Shown here piece after piece: positions 20,117-28,247 of a stretch of DNA of 64,000 bases. The DNA is from Microbispora sp. ZYX-F-249. GTDB taxonomy: Bacteria; Actinomycetota; Actinomycetes; Streptosporangiales; Streptosporangiaceae. The notes beneath the pieces are model-generated. The model saw only the letters and a program-made list of their open reading frames with translations, did no database searches and was not told where the DNA came from. How positions within the stretch are numbered: the stretch's first letter is position 1; each line of letters starts with the position of its first letter. Both the position numbers and the translations under genes were made by a program. The DNA lies in the NCBI RefSeq assembly GCF_039649665.1, contig NZ_JBDJAW010000038.1:1-64000 (forward strand). Reading direction: 5' to 3'.

Positions 20117-20587
20117 TCAGCCCGCCCGGCCGAAGTCTTCCGGGGTGATTTTGTCCAGGAACTCGCGGAACTTCTCCACTTCGTCTTCCTGGTCGTCGGG
20201 CATGCTCACGCCCGCCTCCTGGATCACGTCCTCACTCGCGTAGATCGTCGCACCCGTACGCAACGCCAGCGCGATCGAGTCCGAAGGACGGGCGCTGACC
20301 TCCACGCCGTTGGAGAAGACCAGATCGGCGAAGAAGATTCCATCGCGGAGCGCGACGATGTTGACGGTGCGCAACCGCACCCCCAGGGCCTCAATGACGT
20401 CACGGAACAAGTCGTGGGTCAGCGGCCGGGGCGGGGGCTCCTCCGCCTGGGCCAGCGCGATAGCGGTCGCCTCGGTCATGCCTATCCAGATCGGAAGGTA
20501 CCGATCGCCGCTCGTCTCCTTCAGGAGCACGATCGGCTGGTTGGTGGGCATCTCAACGCGAACCCCCACGACCTCCATCTGCAACAC
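20117..20587 (-). CDS. Bifunctional nuclease family protein (DUF151, Rv1829-like)
   Basis: Protein of 156 residues containing the DUF151 core: VLLKETSGDRYLPIWIGMTE, ALGVRLRTVNIVALRDGIFF and ADLVFSNGVEVSARPSDSIA. An acidic C-terminus (DDQEDEVEKFREFLDKITPE) follows. Plant members have RNase and DNase activity; the bacterial role is unclear. The GTG at 20587 is used because GGAG lies 7 nt upstream; the ATG at 20578 is an alternative. It is flanked by two MerR regulators in an arrangement conserved in actinobacteria. Confidence 0.93.
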   Translation of the reverse strand: MLQMEVVGVRVEMPTNQPIVLLKETSGDRYLPIWIGMTEATAIALAQAEEPPPRPLTHDLFRDVIEALGVRLRTVNIVALRDGIFFADLVFSNGVEVSARPSDSIALALRTGATIYASEDVIQEAGVSMPDDQEDEVEKFREFLDKITPEDFGRAG

Positions 20588-20663
20588 GGGCGGCTCCGTC
20601 TCAAGCGTCGCGGCATATCACCAGGCATTCAACGTAACACCCACGGAGGAGCGGATGTGCCGG

Positions 20664-21320
20664 TCACCGCCCCAGAACGCCGCGAACACTCCCACGCAGT
20701 AACGCATTGTGCACTTCCTGGAGAAGTCCGGAGATCTCCCGTGCGGTCTCGTCCGCCTCGGCGATCGCCCCCGGCGCCTTGCGCCGCAGCAGCGGGGCCA
20801 CCGCCTGCTCGATCAGGCCGGCCTCCCGCTCCACCGCCGCGCGGACCGCTCTCAGGTGCCGCGCGCGCAGGCCGAACCGCGACAGCGCCCCCACGCTGCG
20901 CGCGATCTCCAGCGCCTCCCCGTCGTACCGGCGCGCCACGGGGGCGACCAGGCCGAAGCTCTCCATCTCGGCCAGGGTCTCCTCGTCGATGCCCGCGGCC
21001 TCGATGAGCTCCTCCCGGCTGAGACGCACGGGCGGCACCCCGTCGGAGACGGCGTGCGGACGGGCCGCCTGCTCGTCCAGCTGGTCCTTGATGACCCGCA
21101 GCGGCAGGTACTGGTCGCGCTGCGCCCGCAGGATGTACCGCAGGCGCTCGACGTCGGTGTAGGTGAACTTGCGGTACCCCGACGGGCTCCGCTGGGGCTC
21201 GATCAGCCCCTCACCCTCCAGAAACCGGATCTTGGAGACGGTCACGTCCGGGAACTCGCCCTGAAGCAGGGCGAGCACTTCCCCGATGCTCATGAACGCC
21301 CGTACGGCCTGCGCGCTCAT
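20664..21320 (-). CDS. ftsR: MerR-family regulator FtsR-like (Rv1828 homologue)
   Basis: Regulator of 218 residues. The winged MerR HTH, FMSIGEVLALLQGEFPDVTV then SKIRFLEGEGLIEPQRSPSG and YRKFTYTDVERLRYILRAQR, is typical of Rv1828/FtsR. A central linker and a helical effector domain follow (LSREELIEAAGIDEETLAEM, FGLRARHLRAVRAAVEREAG). In Corynebacterium, FtsR activates ftsZ. GAGGAGGAG precedes the ATG. The start lies 19 bp after the FHA gene stop, so the two are probably co-transcribed. Confidence 0.9.
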   Translation of the reverse strand: MSAQAVRAFMSIGEVLALLQGEFPDVTVSKIRFLEGEGLIEPQRSPSGYRKFTYTDVERLRYILRAQRDQYLPLRVIKDQLDEQAARPHAVSDGVPPVRLSREELIEAAGIDEETLAEMESFGLVAPVARRYDGEALEIARSVGALSRFGLRARHLRAVRAAVEREAGLIEQAVAPLLRRKAPGAIAEADETAREISGLLQEVHNALLRGSVRGVLGR

Positions 21321-21339
21321 GACTCCTCCTCCTCAGCGA

Positions 21340-21843
21340 TCACAGCCCTCCGGGACCACGCGTGAGGAACACCAGCCGGAACTTGCCGATCTGCACCTCG
21401 TCTCCGCCCTGCAGCGGCGACTCCTCGATGCGCTCCCGGTTGACGTAGGTGCCGTTCAGGCTGCCCACGTCACGCACGGTGAACTGGCCCCCGCGCCGGT
21501 AGAACTCCACGTGCCTCCTGGACACGGTCACATCGTCCAGGAAAATGTCGCTTTCCGGGTGGCGACCCGCCGTAGTGAGGTCGCTGTCGAGCAGAAAACG
21601 GCTGCCGGCGTTCGGGCCCCGCATGACCACCAGGAGAGCCGTGCCGGGGGGCAGCTGGTCGACCGCCGACCTGTCCGGCAGAAGCGTCTGGCCCGTCTCC
21701 GCCTCGAGCGCCTCGAGCGAGATCGTCGAGGTCGTGTCGGCCGCGACGGGCGCGGGAGCGCTCAGCGGCGAACCGCATCGTGAACAGAAACGGGCATCCT
21801 CGGGGTTGGCATGACCGCACTGCGTGCAGTAGACGCTGGGCAT
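21340..21843 (-). CDS. garA: FHA-domain protein, GarA/OdhI-like with zinc ribbon
   Basis: Protein of 167 residues with three parts. There is an N-terminal zinc-ribbon-like module with C6-x2-C9 and C20-x2-C23, then a linker with the DTTST motif (residues 36-40), which resembles the ETTS kinase site of GarA. The C-terminal FHA domain is GRHPESDIFLDDVTVSRRHV, followed by SLNGTYVNRERI. In mycobacteria and corynebacteria, the homologue controls 2-oxoglutarate dehydrogenase and glutamate metabolism when phosphorylated by Ser/Thr kinases. Gene order (FHA, FtsR-like, nuclease, MerR, gcvP) matches Rv1827-Rv1832 and supports the call. Confidence 0.88.
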   Translation of the reverse strand: MPSVYCTQCGHANPEDARFCSRCGSPLSAPAPVAADTTSTISLEALEAETGQTLLPDRSAVDQLPPGTALLVVMRGPNAGSRFLLDSDLTTAGRHPESDIFLDDVTVSRRHVEFYRRGGQFTVRDVGSLNGTYVNRERIEESPLQGGDEVQIGKFRLVFLTRGPGGL

Positions 21844-21983
21844 CGAACGGCTCGGCCTCTCTCACGACTTGCTCTAGGACTAGCTCAAACTGCGAATGCC
21901 GCAACTTACGCTGATCAGGCACAAAGGTCAAGACCGCGGCTGGGCGCGGACTGACCAACGCTACAGCCAGCGGCGGTTCAATG

Positions 21984-24488
21984 TCATCTAGCTCCGGCCG
22001 CTTGTTCGACGACGTGGGCCCAGCGTTCCAGGAGTGCCTGGGCCGTGTCCATGTCGTGGCCCTCGGCCCACAGGTGGGTGACGGCCTCGGCGGGGTCGGG
22101 CAGGACGAGCGCCCAGCTCCCGTCGTCCTCCACGACGCGGACGCCGTCGGTGGTGTCGAGGCGGTGGCCCTCGGCCGCCTCGACGACCGAGCGCATCACC
22201 GCGCCCTTGTGCGCCCAGGGTGTCGGAACGGTCCGCTTGAGCAGCTTGGCCTCCGGGATCCGGGCGTCGATCTGGCTGAGCGACAGCCGGGTGCGCGCGA
22301 CCAGGCCGAGCAGCCGCAGGAACACCGCGAGGCCGTCCACGGTGGGCGCGAACTCCGGGACGATGAAGCCTCCCCTGCCGTCGCCGGCGAAGATCGTGTC
22401 CGGGTGCCGGGCCGCGTGCGTCAGCGTGTCGAGGCTCGTGGCCGTCCAGTCGACCTGCACGCCGTGGAAGCGGCACACCATCTCCGCCACCCGCGTCGTG
22501 GTGACCGGCAGGGCCACCCGCCCGCCCCGGCGCTCGGCCGCCACCAGGTCGAGCACCACGAGCAGCGCGCGCTCCTCGCTGATGAGCTGGCCCATCTCGT
22601 CCACCAGGGAGACCCGCTCCCCCACCGGGTCGAACCGCACGCCGAAGGCGGCCCGCGCCGAGGCCACCAGCTCCGCCAGGCGCTGCAGATCACGGCGGCG
22701 CTCGGCCAGCGTCTCGGTGGGCGAGGCGTCGTCGAGGCGGTTGTTCACGGTCAGCACGTCGACCCCGGCCCGGCCCAGCAGGCTCGGCAGCACGAGCGAG
22801 GAGGTGCCGCCCGCGCAGTCGACCACGACCTTCATCTCCGTGTCCTTCACGCCGGACATGTCGATGCAGGCCAGCAGCTCCCGGGCGTAGGTGTCCACGG
22901 CGCGGGCCGGGAAGGTCAGCTCGGCGATCTCGCCGGGGAAGGCCCGGCGGTACTCCTGCCGGGAGAAGACCCGCTCCAGCTTGCGCTGGGCCGCCTGGGA
23001 CAGGTCGGCCCCCGTCTCGTCCATGAAGACGATGTCGACGCTCTGGGGATCGCCCGCCGTGGTGCGTACGGCGATGCCGCCCCGGACGTTCTCGCGGGAG
23101 GTGTTGAACCGGGCGACCGGCAGGGCGGCGGCCTCCAGGTCGACCACGTTGATCGCGCTGGAGTTCAGCGCGCTGATCACCGCCCGCTTGAGCGCCCGCG
23201 CCGCGCGTGAGGCGTCGCGGGAGGTGACGACCGTGTCGCCCTTGTGCAGCGTCGTGGCGTACGCGCTGGCCAGCCGTACGCACAGCTCCGGGGTGATCTC
23301 GACGTTGACCAGCCCGGAGACGCCGCGGGGGCCGAACAGGCTGCGCTGGCCGCGCGACTCCCAGATGACGCTGGTGTTGACGACCGTGCCCGCCTCGATC
23401 GTCTTGAACGGATAGATCTTCACGCCGGAGGAGACGTACGCCTCGGCCTCGATGACGCACTCGTCGCCGACGACCGCGTTCTCCTCGATCCTGGCGCCGG
23501 TCATCACGTCGGTGTTCTTGCCGATCACGCAGCCGCGCAGGTGGGCGGCGGGGCCGACGTACACGTTGTCGCTGACCACCGCGCGGTGGAGGAAGGCGCC
23601 CTCCTTCACGACCGCGTTGCTGCCGAGCACGGTGTACTCCCGCAGCTCGGCGCCGGCCTCGACCTTGGCGTAGTCGCCGATGTACAGAGGGCCCTTGAGC
23701 ACGGCCTCGGGGTCCACCGACGCGCCCTCGGCGGCCCACACGCCCGGGGCCAGTTCGAAGGCGTCGAAGTCGACCTTGACCTTGCCCTCCAGCACGTCGG
23801 CCTGGGCCTTGAGGTAGCTCTCGTGCGTGCCGACGTCCTCCCAGTAGCCCTCGGCCACGTACCCGAACAGGCGGCAGCCGCGGTCGAGCAGCCTGGGGAA
23901 GATGTCGGACGACCAGTCGACCGACTGGCCGGGGGCGATCTCGTCGAGGACCGACGGCTCCATGACGTAGATGCCGGTGTTGACCGTGTCGGAGAACACC
24001 TGGCCCCAGGTGGGCTTCTCCAGGAAGCGCTGGATGCGGCCGTTCTCGTCCACGATGATGATCCCGAACTCCAGCGGGTTGGGCACGCGCTTGAGCCCGA
24101 TGGTGACCAGCGCCCGGTTCTCGCGGTGGAAGCGGAGCATGTCGGTCAGGTCGATGTCGGTGAGCGCGTCGCCGGAGATGACCAGGAACCGGTCGTCGCG
24201 GAGCTTGTCTGCGGCGTTCTTCACGCTGCCGGCCGTGCCGAGCGGGACCTCCTCGGTGGCGTAGTGGAGGGTCATGCCCAGTTCGTCGCCGTCGCCGAAG
24301 TAGTTGCGGATCAGGGCGGCCAGGAACTGCACGGTGACCACGGTCTCGGTGAACCCGTGCCGCTTCAGCAGCCGGAGCACGTGTTCCATGATCGGCCGGT
24401 TGATGATGGGGAGCAGGGGCTTGGGCTGGTTGGCGGTCATCGGCCGCAGCCGTGTCCCCTCCCCGCCCGCCATGACGACGGCCTTCAC
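21984..24488 (-). CDS. Sugar-1-phosphate nucleotidyltransferase fused to a degenerate phosphomutase
   Basis: Fusion protein of 834 residues, often annotated as mannose-1-phosphate guanylyltransferase. Residues 1-230 form an NTP transferase: [20 protein letters not shown], then [16 protein letters not shown] and [20 protein letters not shown]. Residues about 250-370 are left-handed beta-helix hexapeptide repeats. The rest resembles a phosphohexomutase, but the catalytic TASHNP loop is replaced by RTTAGDPQ. The DxDxD metal loop reads [15 protein letters not shown], and the sugar loop reads GDGRGGF instead of GE.SGH. The transferase half looks intact. The GTG start lies 3 bp after the CDP-alcohol phosphatidyltransferase gene. 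A role in mannosylation or cell-envelope glycan supply is inferred. Confidence 0.88.
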   Translation of the reverse strand: MKAVVMAGGEGTRLRPMTANQPKPLLPIINRPIMEHVLRLLKRHGFTETVVTVQFLAALIRNYFGDGDELGMTLHYATEEVPLGTAGSVKNAADKLRDDRFLVISGDALTDIDLTDMLRFHRENRALVTIGLKRVPNPLEFGIIIVDENGRIQRFLEKPTWGQVFSDTVNTGIYVMEPSVLDEIAPGQSVDWSSDIFPRLLDRGCRLFGYVAEGYWEDVGTHESYLKAQADVLEGKVKVDFDAFELAPGVWAAEGASVDPEAVLKGPLYIGDYAKVEAGAELREYTVLGSNAVVKEGAFLHRAVVSDNVYVGPAAHLRGCVIGKNTDVMTGARIEENAVVGDECVIEAEAYVSSGVKIYPFKTIEAGTVVNTSVIWESRGQRSLFGPRGVSGLVNVEITPELCVRLASAYATTLHKGDTVVTSRDASRAARALKRAVISALNSSAINVVDLEAAALPVARFNTSRENVRGGIAVRTTAGDPQSVDIVFMDETGADLSQAAQRKLERVFSRQEYRRAFPGEIAELTFPARAVDTYARELLACIDMSGVKDTEMKVVVDCAGGTSSLVLPSLLGRAGVDVLTVNNRLDDASPTETLAERRRDLQRLAELVASARAAFGVRFDPVGERVSLVDEMGQLISEERALLVVLDLVAAERRGGRVALPVTTTRVAEMVCRFHGVQVDWTATSLDTLTHAARHPDTIFAGDGRGGFIVPEFAPTVDGLAVFLRLLGLVARTRLSLSQIDARIPEAKLLKRTVPTPWAHKGAVMRSVVEAAEGHRLDTTDGVRVVEDDGSWALVLPDPAEAVTHLWAEGHDMDTAQALLERWAHVVEQAAGAR

Positions 24489-24491
24489 GGG

Positions 24492-25058
24492 TCACCCCTT
24501 CGTTAGCTGGCGCACCTGTACGACATACAACACCCCCGCCCACCAATACAGACCAGTTCCCCAGATGGCGAAGGCCCATCCGAAGATCGCGGCAATCTCG
24601 GCGTACCAGCCCGCGTGAGAGGCGAGGAACAGCAGCGGGAAGGCGTACATCAGGGCGGCGGTGCCCGCTTTGCCGAGGAAGTGGACGGGCAGGGCCGGGC
24701 CGTACCCGTGCCGCCGCAGCAGGGGCGGGATCCACAGCATCAGCACGTCGCGCAGCGGCACCGCGAGCGCCAGCCACCAGGGGACCACGTCCCGCAGGAC
24801 CAGGCCGACCAGGGTGGCGAGGATGTAGAGGCGGTCGGCGAGCGGGTCGATGAGCCGGCCGAGCCGGCTGATCTGGTTCCAGGCGCGGGCGAGCTTGCCG
24901 TCGAGCCAGTCGCTGAAGCCCGCGAGCGCCAGCAGCGCGATGGCCCATCCGTCGGCGTGGGGACCCAGCACGAGCCAGAGGAAGACGGGGACGCCGAGCA
25001 GCCGCAGGGCGCTCAGCAGGTTGGGCACCGTCCAGATCCGGTCCTCGGCAGCGTTCAC
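24492..25058 (-). CDS. CDP-alcohol phosphatidyltransferase family protein
   Basis: Membrane enzyme of 188 residues. The family signature DG-x2-AR-x8-G-x3-D-x3-D is complete in DWLDGKLARAWNQISRLGRL followed by IDPLADR, including all catalytic aspartates. Several hydrophobic segments follow (YILATLVGLVLRDVVPWWLA, GTAALMYAFPLLFLASHAG). It transfers a phosphatidyl group from CDP-diacylglycerol to an alcohol; glycerophosphate, inositol phosphate or another acceptor cannot be told from the sequence. The GTG at 25058 is chosen over upstream frame that is antisense to the next gene. It is the first gene of a pair with the nucleotidyltransferase fusion (3-bp gap). Confidence 0.9.
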   Translation of the reverse strand: MNAAEDRIWTVPNLLSALRLLGVPVFLWLVLGPHADGWAIALLALAGFSDWLDGKLARAWNQISRLGRLIDPLADRLYILATLVGLVLRDVVPWWLALAVPLRDVLMLWIPPLLRRHGYGPALPVHFLGKAGTAALMYAFPLLFLASHAGWYAEIAAIFGWAFAIWGTGLYWWAGVLYVVQVRQLTKG

Positions 25059-25068
25059 GCCCCAGACC

Positions 25069-25758
25069 CTACATGCCGCCCTCGCTGCCGCTTCGCGGAG
25101 GATCAACGGGGTTGAACCCCGTGTCGACCAAGCCGAACCGGTGCGCCAGCACCGCCGCCTGGGTGCGGTTGCGCAGCCCCAGCTTCTCGATGAGCGCGGC
25201 GACATGGCTCTTGACCGTCGTGACGCCCACGTGCAGCCGCTCGGCGATCTCGGCGTTGGACAGGCCCACCCCGACCAGGGTGAGCACCTGCGCCTCGCGC
25301 TCGGTGACCCCGGGCGGCAGCGGCGCCGCCTGACGCTCGGCGGCCAGGGCCCGTTCGACGACGCGCCGCAGCACGGACGGCGCGAGCGGGGGCTCCCCCG
25401 CCGCGGCCCGCCGTACGGACTCGACCATGCGGGCGGGCGGGTCGTCCTTGACCAGGAACCCGAGCGCGCCCGCGCCCAGGGCGGCGTAGAGGTTCGCGTC
25501 CTCGGAGAACGTGGTGAGCACGACGATCCGGGCGGACGGCTGGGCCGCGAGGATCCTGCGGGTGGCCTCCAGGCCGTCGACGCGCGGCATCCGCAGGTCC
25601 ATCAGCACGACGTCGGGGCGGTGCCGCTCGGTCAGCCGTACGGCCTCGGCCCCGTCGGCGGCCTCCCCGCACACCTCCATGTCCCCGGCCGCCTCCAGCA
25701 TCATCCGGACGCCGGCGCGCACCAGGGCCTGGTCGTCGGCGACCACGACGCGGATCAC
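25069..25758 (-). CDS. NarL/LuxR-family response regulator
   Basis: Response regulator of 229 residues. In the receiver domain, VVVADDQALVRAGVRMML supplies the acidic pair, VVLMDLRMPRVDG the phosphoacceptor Asp, and VVLTTFSEDANLY and GFLVKDDPP the Thr and Lys. The C-terminal LuxR HTH is PGVTEREAQVLTLVGVGLSN then AEIAERLHVGVTTVKSHVAA. The GTG start overlaps the kinase stop by 4 nt (GTGA) and has GGAGG upstream, so the two are translationally coupled. Target genes unknown. Confidence 0.95.
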   Translation of the reverse strand: MIRVVVADDQALVRAGVRMMLEAAGDMEVCGEAADGAEAVRLTERHRPDVVLMDLRMPRVDGLEATRRILAAQPSARIVVLTTFSEDANLYAALGAGALGFLVKDDPPARMVESVRRAAAGEPPLAPSVLRRVVERALAAERQAAPLPPGVTEREAQVLTLVGVGLSNAEIAERLHVGVTTVKSHVAALIEKLGLRNRTQAAVLAHRFGLVDTGFNPVDPPRSGSEGGM

Positions 25759-27467
25759 GCGAACCTCCCCACCTTGCGGCACGCCGATCGGCCCTCGCGC
25801 GGGACGGGCAGCGAGGCGGTCAGGCGCCAGCCGCCGTCCCCGGCCGGCCCCGCGGTGACGTGCCCGCCGAAGGCGCGGGCGCGCTCCCGCATGCCCGCGA
25901 TGCCCTGGCCGTGGGACGGCAGCGTCTCGGTGGGAGGGCAGGTGCCGGGGCCGTTGCGCACCTCCACCGTCAGCGCGTCCGGGCCCATCGCCACGCTGAC
26001 CTCCGCGCGGGCTCCCGGCCCCGCGTGTTTGAGCACGTTCGTCAGTCCCTCCTGGACGATCCTCGCCGCCGACGCCCGCACCACCAGCGGGGCCCGCTCC
26101 GCCTCGGCCGACAGGCGCAGGTCCACCAGCAGGCCGGCCGCCGACACCCGGGCCACGGCGTCGCGCAGCACGTCGTCCGGGTCGGCGAGCATGTCGGCGA
26201 GCGCGAGATCGGCGCCCTCATCCGGGCCGAAACCGGGGTCGGGGGACTCGCCCGGGTCGCGCAGCACCGCCAGCAGGCCGCGCAGGTCCTCCAGCACACG
26301 GTGGCCGGTGTCCCTGATGTCGGCCAGCGCCTCGGCGGCCGGTCCGCTCGCCCCGGCGTACTGCGCCGCGCTCGCCCGCAGCACCATGGCCCCAACGTGG
26401 TGGGCCACGATGTCGTGGACGTCCCTGGCGATCCGCTCCCGCTCGGCGAGCCGGCCCGCCCTGGCCCGCTCCGCGGCGAGCTCGGCGGCGTGCCTGGCCT
26501 GGGCCTGGCGCACGCCCACGTAGCGGCCGATCGCCACGGGGGCGGTCACCATCGTCATCAGCGCGACCACCCGGAAGGGCGTGATGTCGGCGGGGTCGTC
26601 CACGACCACGACCGCGGCGACCGAGCAGGTCAGCGCGTACGCCGCGGCCAGCCACGGCCAGGCGGCGCGGGTCGCGAAGACGCCGAGGGCCACCAGGGTG
26701 AGCAGTTGCAGGCTGCTGCCGGTCCCCGGCGCGTATTGGTCGGCCAGGAGCAGCGCGCCGCTCTCCAGCAGCAGGACCGCCCCGGGCAGGTGCCGTACGA
26801 CGCCCAGCGCGAGCCCGGCGAGCATCACCCCGAGCGCGACCGCCCACACGGGCACCGCGCCGCCGTGCCAGTAGGGCCAGGTGGTGAGCACCGACAGCGC
26901 GACCCCGCCGCCCGCGAGCAGCAGGTCGAGCAGCGGCGCGGGGTCCTCCTTGCGGCGTCCCTCCTGGCCGCGCAGGTAGCGGCCGATCAGCACGGGAGCC
27001 GCGATCAGTCCGGTGGAGTAGAACCAGGTGTTGCCCGTGAGGGCGATGCCGGGGTCGGCGAGGTTCACCGCCGTCGCGGCGGAGGCGAGCACGGCCGCCG
27101 GTGCCGTCCGGCGCCAGCCGCGCGACCGGGCCAGCACGCCCACCGAGATCGGCAGCAGGACCTGCAGGGTGTTGACGGTGAACGCGCCGAGCTGGTCGCA
27201 GATCACCAGCAGCGCGGACAGGTAGACGGCCACCGGCCCGGGCCACCGGCGCAGCAGGCCCATCGGCAGCCCGGCCAGCAGCGCGAACCCCATGCCCACC
27301 CACACGGTGACGGAGCCACCCGCGTCGCCGGAGAAACCCCAGGAACCGGCGCTGACGAGCACGTCGAGCCCGGTCCCGCACACCGCCAGCCCGATGTCGA
27401 GGGCCGCCCCGCGCGGGAACGCCAAGGGCCTGCCGGTCAGGATCGGGCGCGTCGGGGGCCACCGCAT
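25755..27467 (-). CDS. Sensor histidine kinase, HisKA_3 type
   Basis: Kinase of 570 residues. The N-terminal half has about ten hydrophobic segments (for example VSAGSWGFSG..., LLALGVFATRAAWPWLAAAY) and no obvious extracellular domain. A short coiled linker (ARHAAELAAERARAGRLAER) leads to the dimerisation box ERERIARDVHDIVAHHVGAM, which holds the phosphorylated His. The ATPase has N-box VQEGLTNVLKHAGPGA and the G-box segment GQGIAGMRERARAFGG. It pairs with the downstream LuxR regulator. The ATG is preceded after 6 nt by TAGCGT, so the transcript is probably leaderless. Confidence 0.93.
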   Translation of the reverse strand: MRWPPTRPILTGRPLAFPRGAALDIGLAVCGTGLDVLVSAGSWGFSGDAGGSVTVWVGMGFALLAGLPMGLLRRWPGPVAVYLSALLVICDQLGAFTVNTLQVLLPISVGVLARSRGWRRTAPAAVLASAATAVNLADPGIALTGNTWFYSTGLIAAPVLIGRYLRGQEGRRKEDPAPLLDLLLAGGGVALSVLTTWPYWHGGAVPVWAVALGVMLAGLALGVVRHLPGAVLLLESGALLLADQYAPGTGSSLQLLTLVALGVFATRAAWPWLAAAYALTCSVAAVVVVDDPADITPFRVVALMTMVTAPVAIGRYVGVRQAQARHAAELAAERARAGRLAERERIARDVHDIVAHHVGAMVLRASAAQYAGASGPAAEALADIRDTGHRVLEDLRGLLAVLRDPGESPDPGFGPDEGADLALADMLADPDDVLRDAVARVSAAGLLVDLRLSAEAERAPLVVRASAARIVQEGLTNVLKHAGPGARAEVSVAMGPDALTVEVRNGPGTCPPTETLPSHGQGIAGMRERARAFGGHVTAGPAGDGGWRLTASLPVPREGRSACRKVGRFA

Positions 27468-27473
27468 GAGGGA

Positions 27474-27479
27474 ACGCTA
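27474..27479 (-). promoter_or_regulatory. -10-like TAGCGT before the kinase gene
   Basis: On the minus strand TAGCGT ends 6 nt before the kinase ATG, with no ribosome binding site between, consistent with a leaderless transcript. Confidence 0.5.
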
Positions 27480-27606
27480 CCGCCCGCCCGCGCGGTGCCC
27501 GGTCCTCCACCCGGAGGACCCCCCTCCTCCTTCTGGCCGGTGCCGCCCCGCCGACCGGTCGCCATGTCGGTCCGGACGGCGGGCGGCCGGGCCGCGACCG
27601 CGGGCC

Positions 27607-27612
27607 TAGCGT
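27607..27612 (+). promoter_or_regulatory. -10-like TAGCGT before the methyltransferase gene
   Basis: TAGCGT ends 6 nt before the methyltransferase ATG. The same hexamer at the same spacing serves the divergent kinase. Confidence 0.5.
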
Positions 27613-27618
27613 CGCGGC

Positions 27619-28209
27619 ATGACCAGCGAATCAGCGATCCTCTTCGGGCAGTTCCTGCGCTCCCCCGCCGCGACCGGGGCGGTCGCGCCCAGCTCACGGC
27701 GGTTGTCGGAGGCGGTGTGCGTGCCGGTGCCGGAGCGCGGCGACCCCGTCGTGGTCGAGCTGGGGCCGGGCACCGGTCCCTTCACGGCCGAGATCCAGCG
27801 CCGGCTCGGCGGACGGGGACGGCACCTGGCGGTCGAGATCAATGCGCGGCTGGCCGGCCGTCTCGCGGCCCGCTATCCGAAGGTCGAGCTCGTGGTCGAC
27901 GACGCCGCGCGGCTGCCGGAGCTGCTCGCGGGCCGGGGCGTGGCCGCCGCCGACGTGATCGTGAGCGGGCTGCCCTGGGCGGCGTTTGCCCCGGCCCACC
28001 AGGCGGGCCTGCTGCGCGCGGTGGTCGCCTCGCTCGCGCCCGGGGGCGCGTTCACCACGTTCTCCTACGTCCATGCCCGCGCCCTGCCCGCGGCCCTGCG
28101 GTTCCGCCGCGGGCTGGGCCGCGCGTTCGAGGAGGTGGTGGCCGGGCGCACGGTGTGGCGGAACCTGCCCCCCGCCTTCGTCTACCACGCCCGGCGTCCG
28201 CGCCGATGA
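27619..28209 (+). CDS. Class I SAM methyltransferase, phospholipid N-methyltransferase-like
   Basis: Protein of 196 residues. Motif I is VVVELGPGTGPFTAEIQRRL, with acidic post-I VEIN, and motif IV is VIVSGLPWAAF, similar to PmtA-type phospholipid N-methyltransferases and rRNA adenine dimethylases. The opening FGQFLRSPAATGAVAPSSRR matches the lipid methyltransferase group (phosphatidylethanolamine or similar substrates). The tail HARRPRR is basic, suiting membrane association. The ATG directly follows a -10-like box. The acyl-CoA dehydrogenase gene begins 38 bp downstream with its own -10-like sequence. Confidence 0.8.
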   Translation: MTSESAILFGQFLRSPAATGAVAPSSRRLSEAVCVPVPERGDPVVVELGPGTGPFTAEIQRRLGGRGRHLAVEINARLAGRLAARYPKVELVVDDAARLPELLAGRGVAAADVIVSGLPWAAFAPAHQAGLLRAVVASLAPGGAFTTFSYVHARALPAALRFRRGLGRAFEEVVAGRTVWRNLPPAFVYHARRPRR

Positions 28210-28234
28210 TCTCGCGGCCCGCCGAATGGCGTTC

Positions 28235-28240
28235 TAGAGT
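28235..28240 (+). promoter_or_regulatory. -10-like TAGAGT before the acyl-CoA dehydrogenase gene
   Basis: TAGAGT lies 7 nt before the ATG at 28248; no Shine-Dalgarno sequence is present, suggesting a leaderless mRNA. Confidence 0.5.
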
Positions 28241-28247
28241 GGCGGGC

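Noticed and set aside
22970-23230. Catalytic phosphoserine loop in the phosphomutase domain ([16 protein letters not shown])
   Set aside because: This segment corresponds to the N-terminal GRDxRxS region of mutases, not to TASHNP, which is missing.
25860-28247. Plus-strand extension of the acyl-CoA dehydrogenase frame
   Set aside because: It is antisense to the histidine kinase and has repetitive Gly/Arg/Gln-rich content; the dehydrogenase family start is at 28248.
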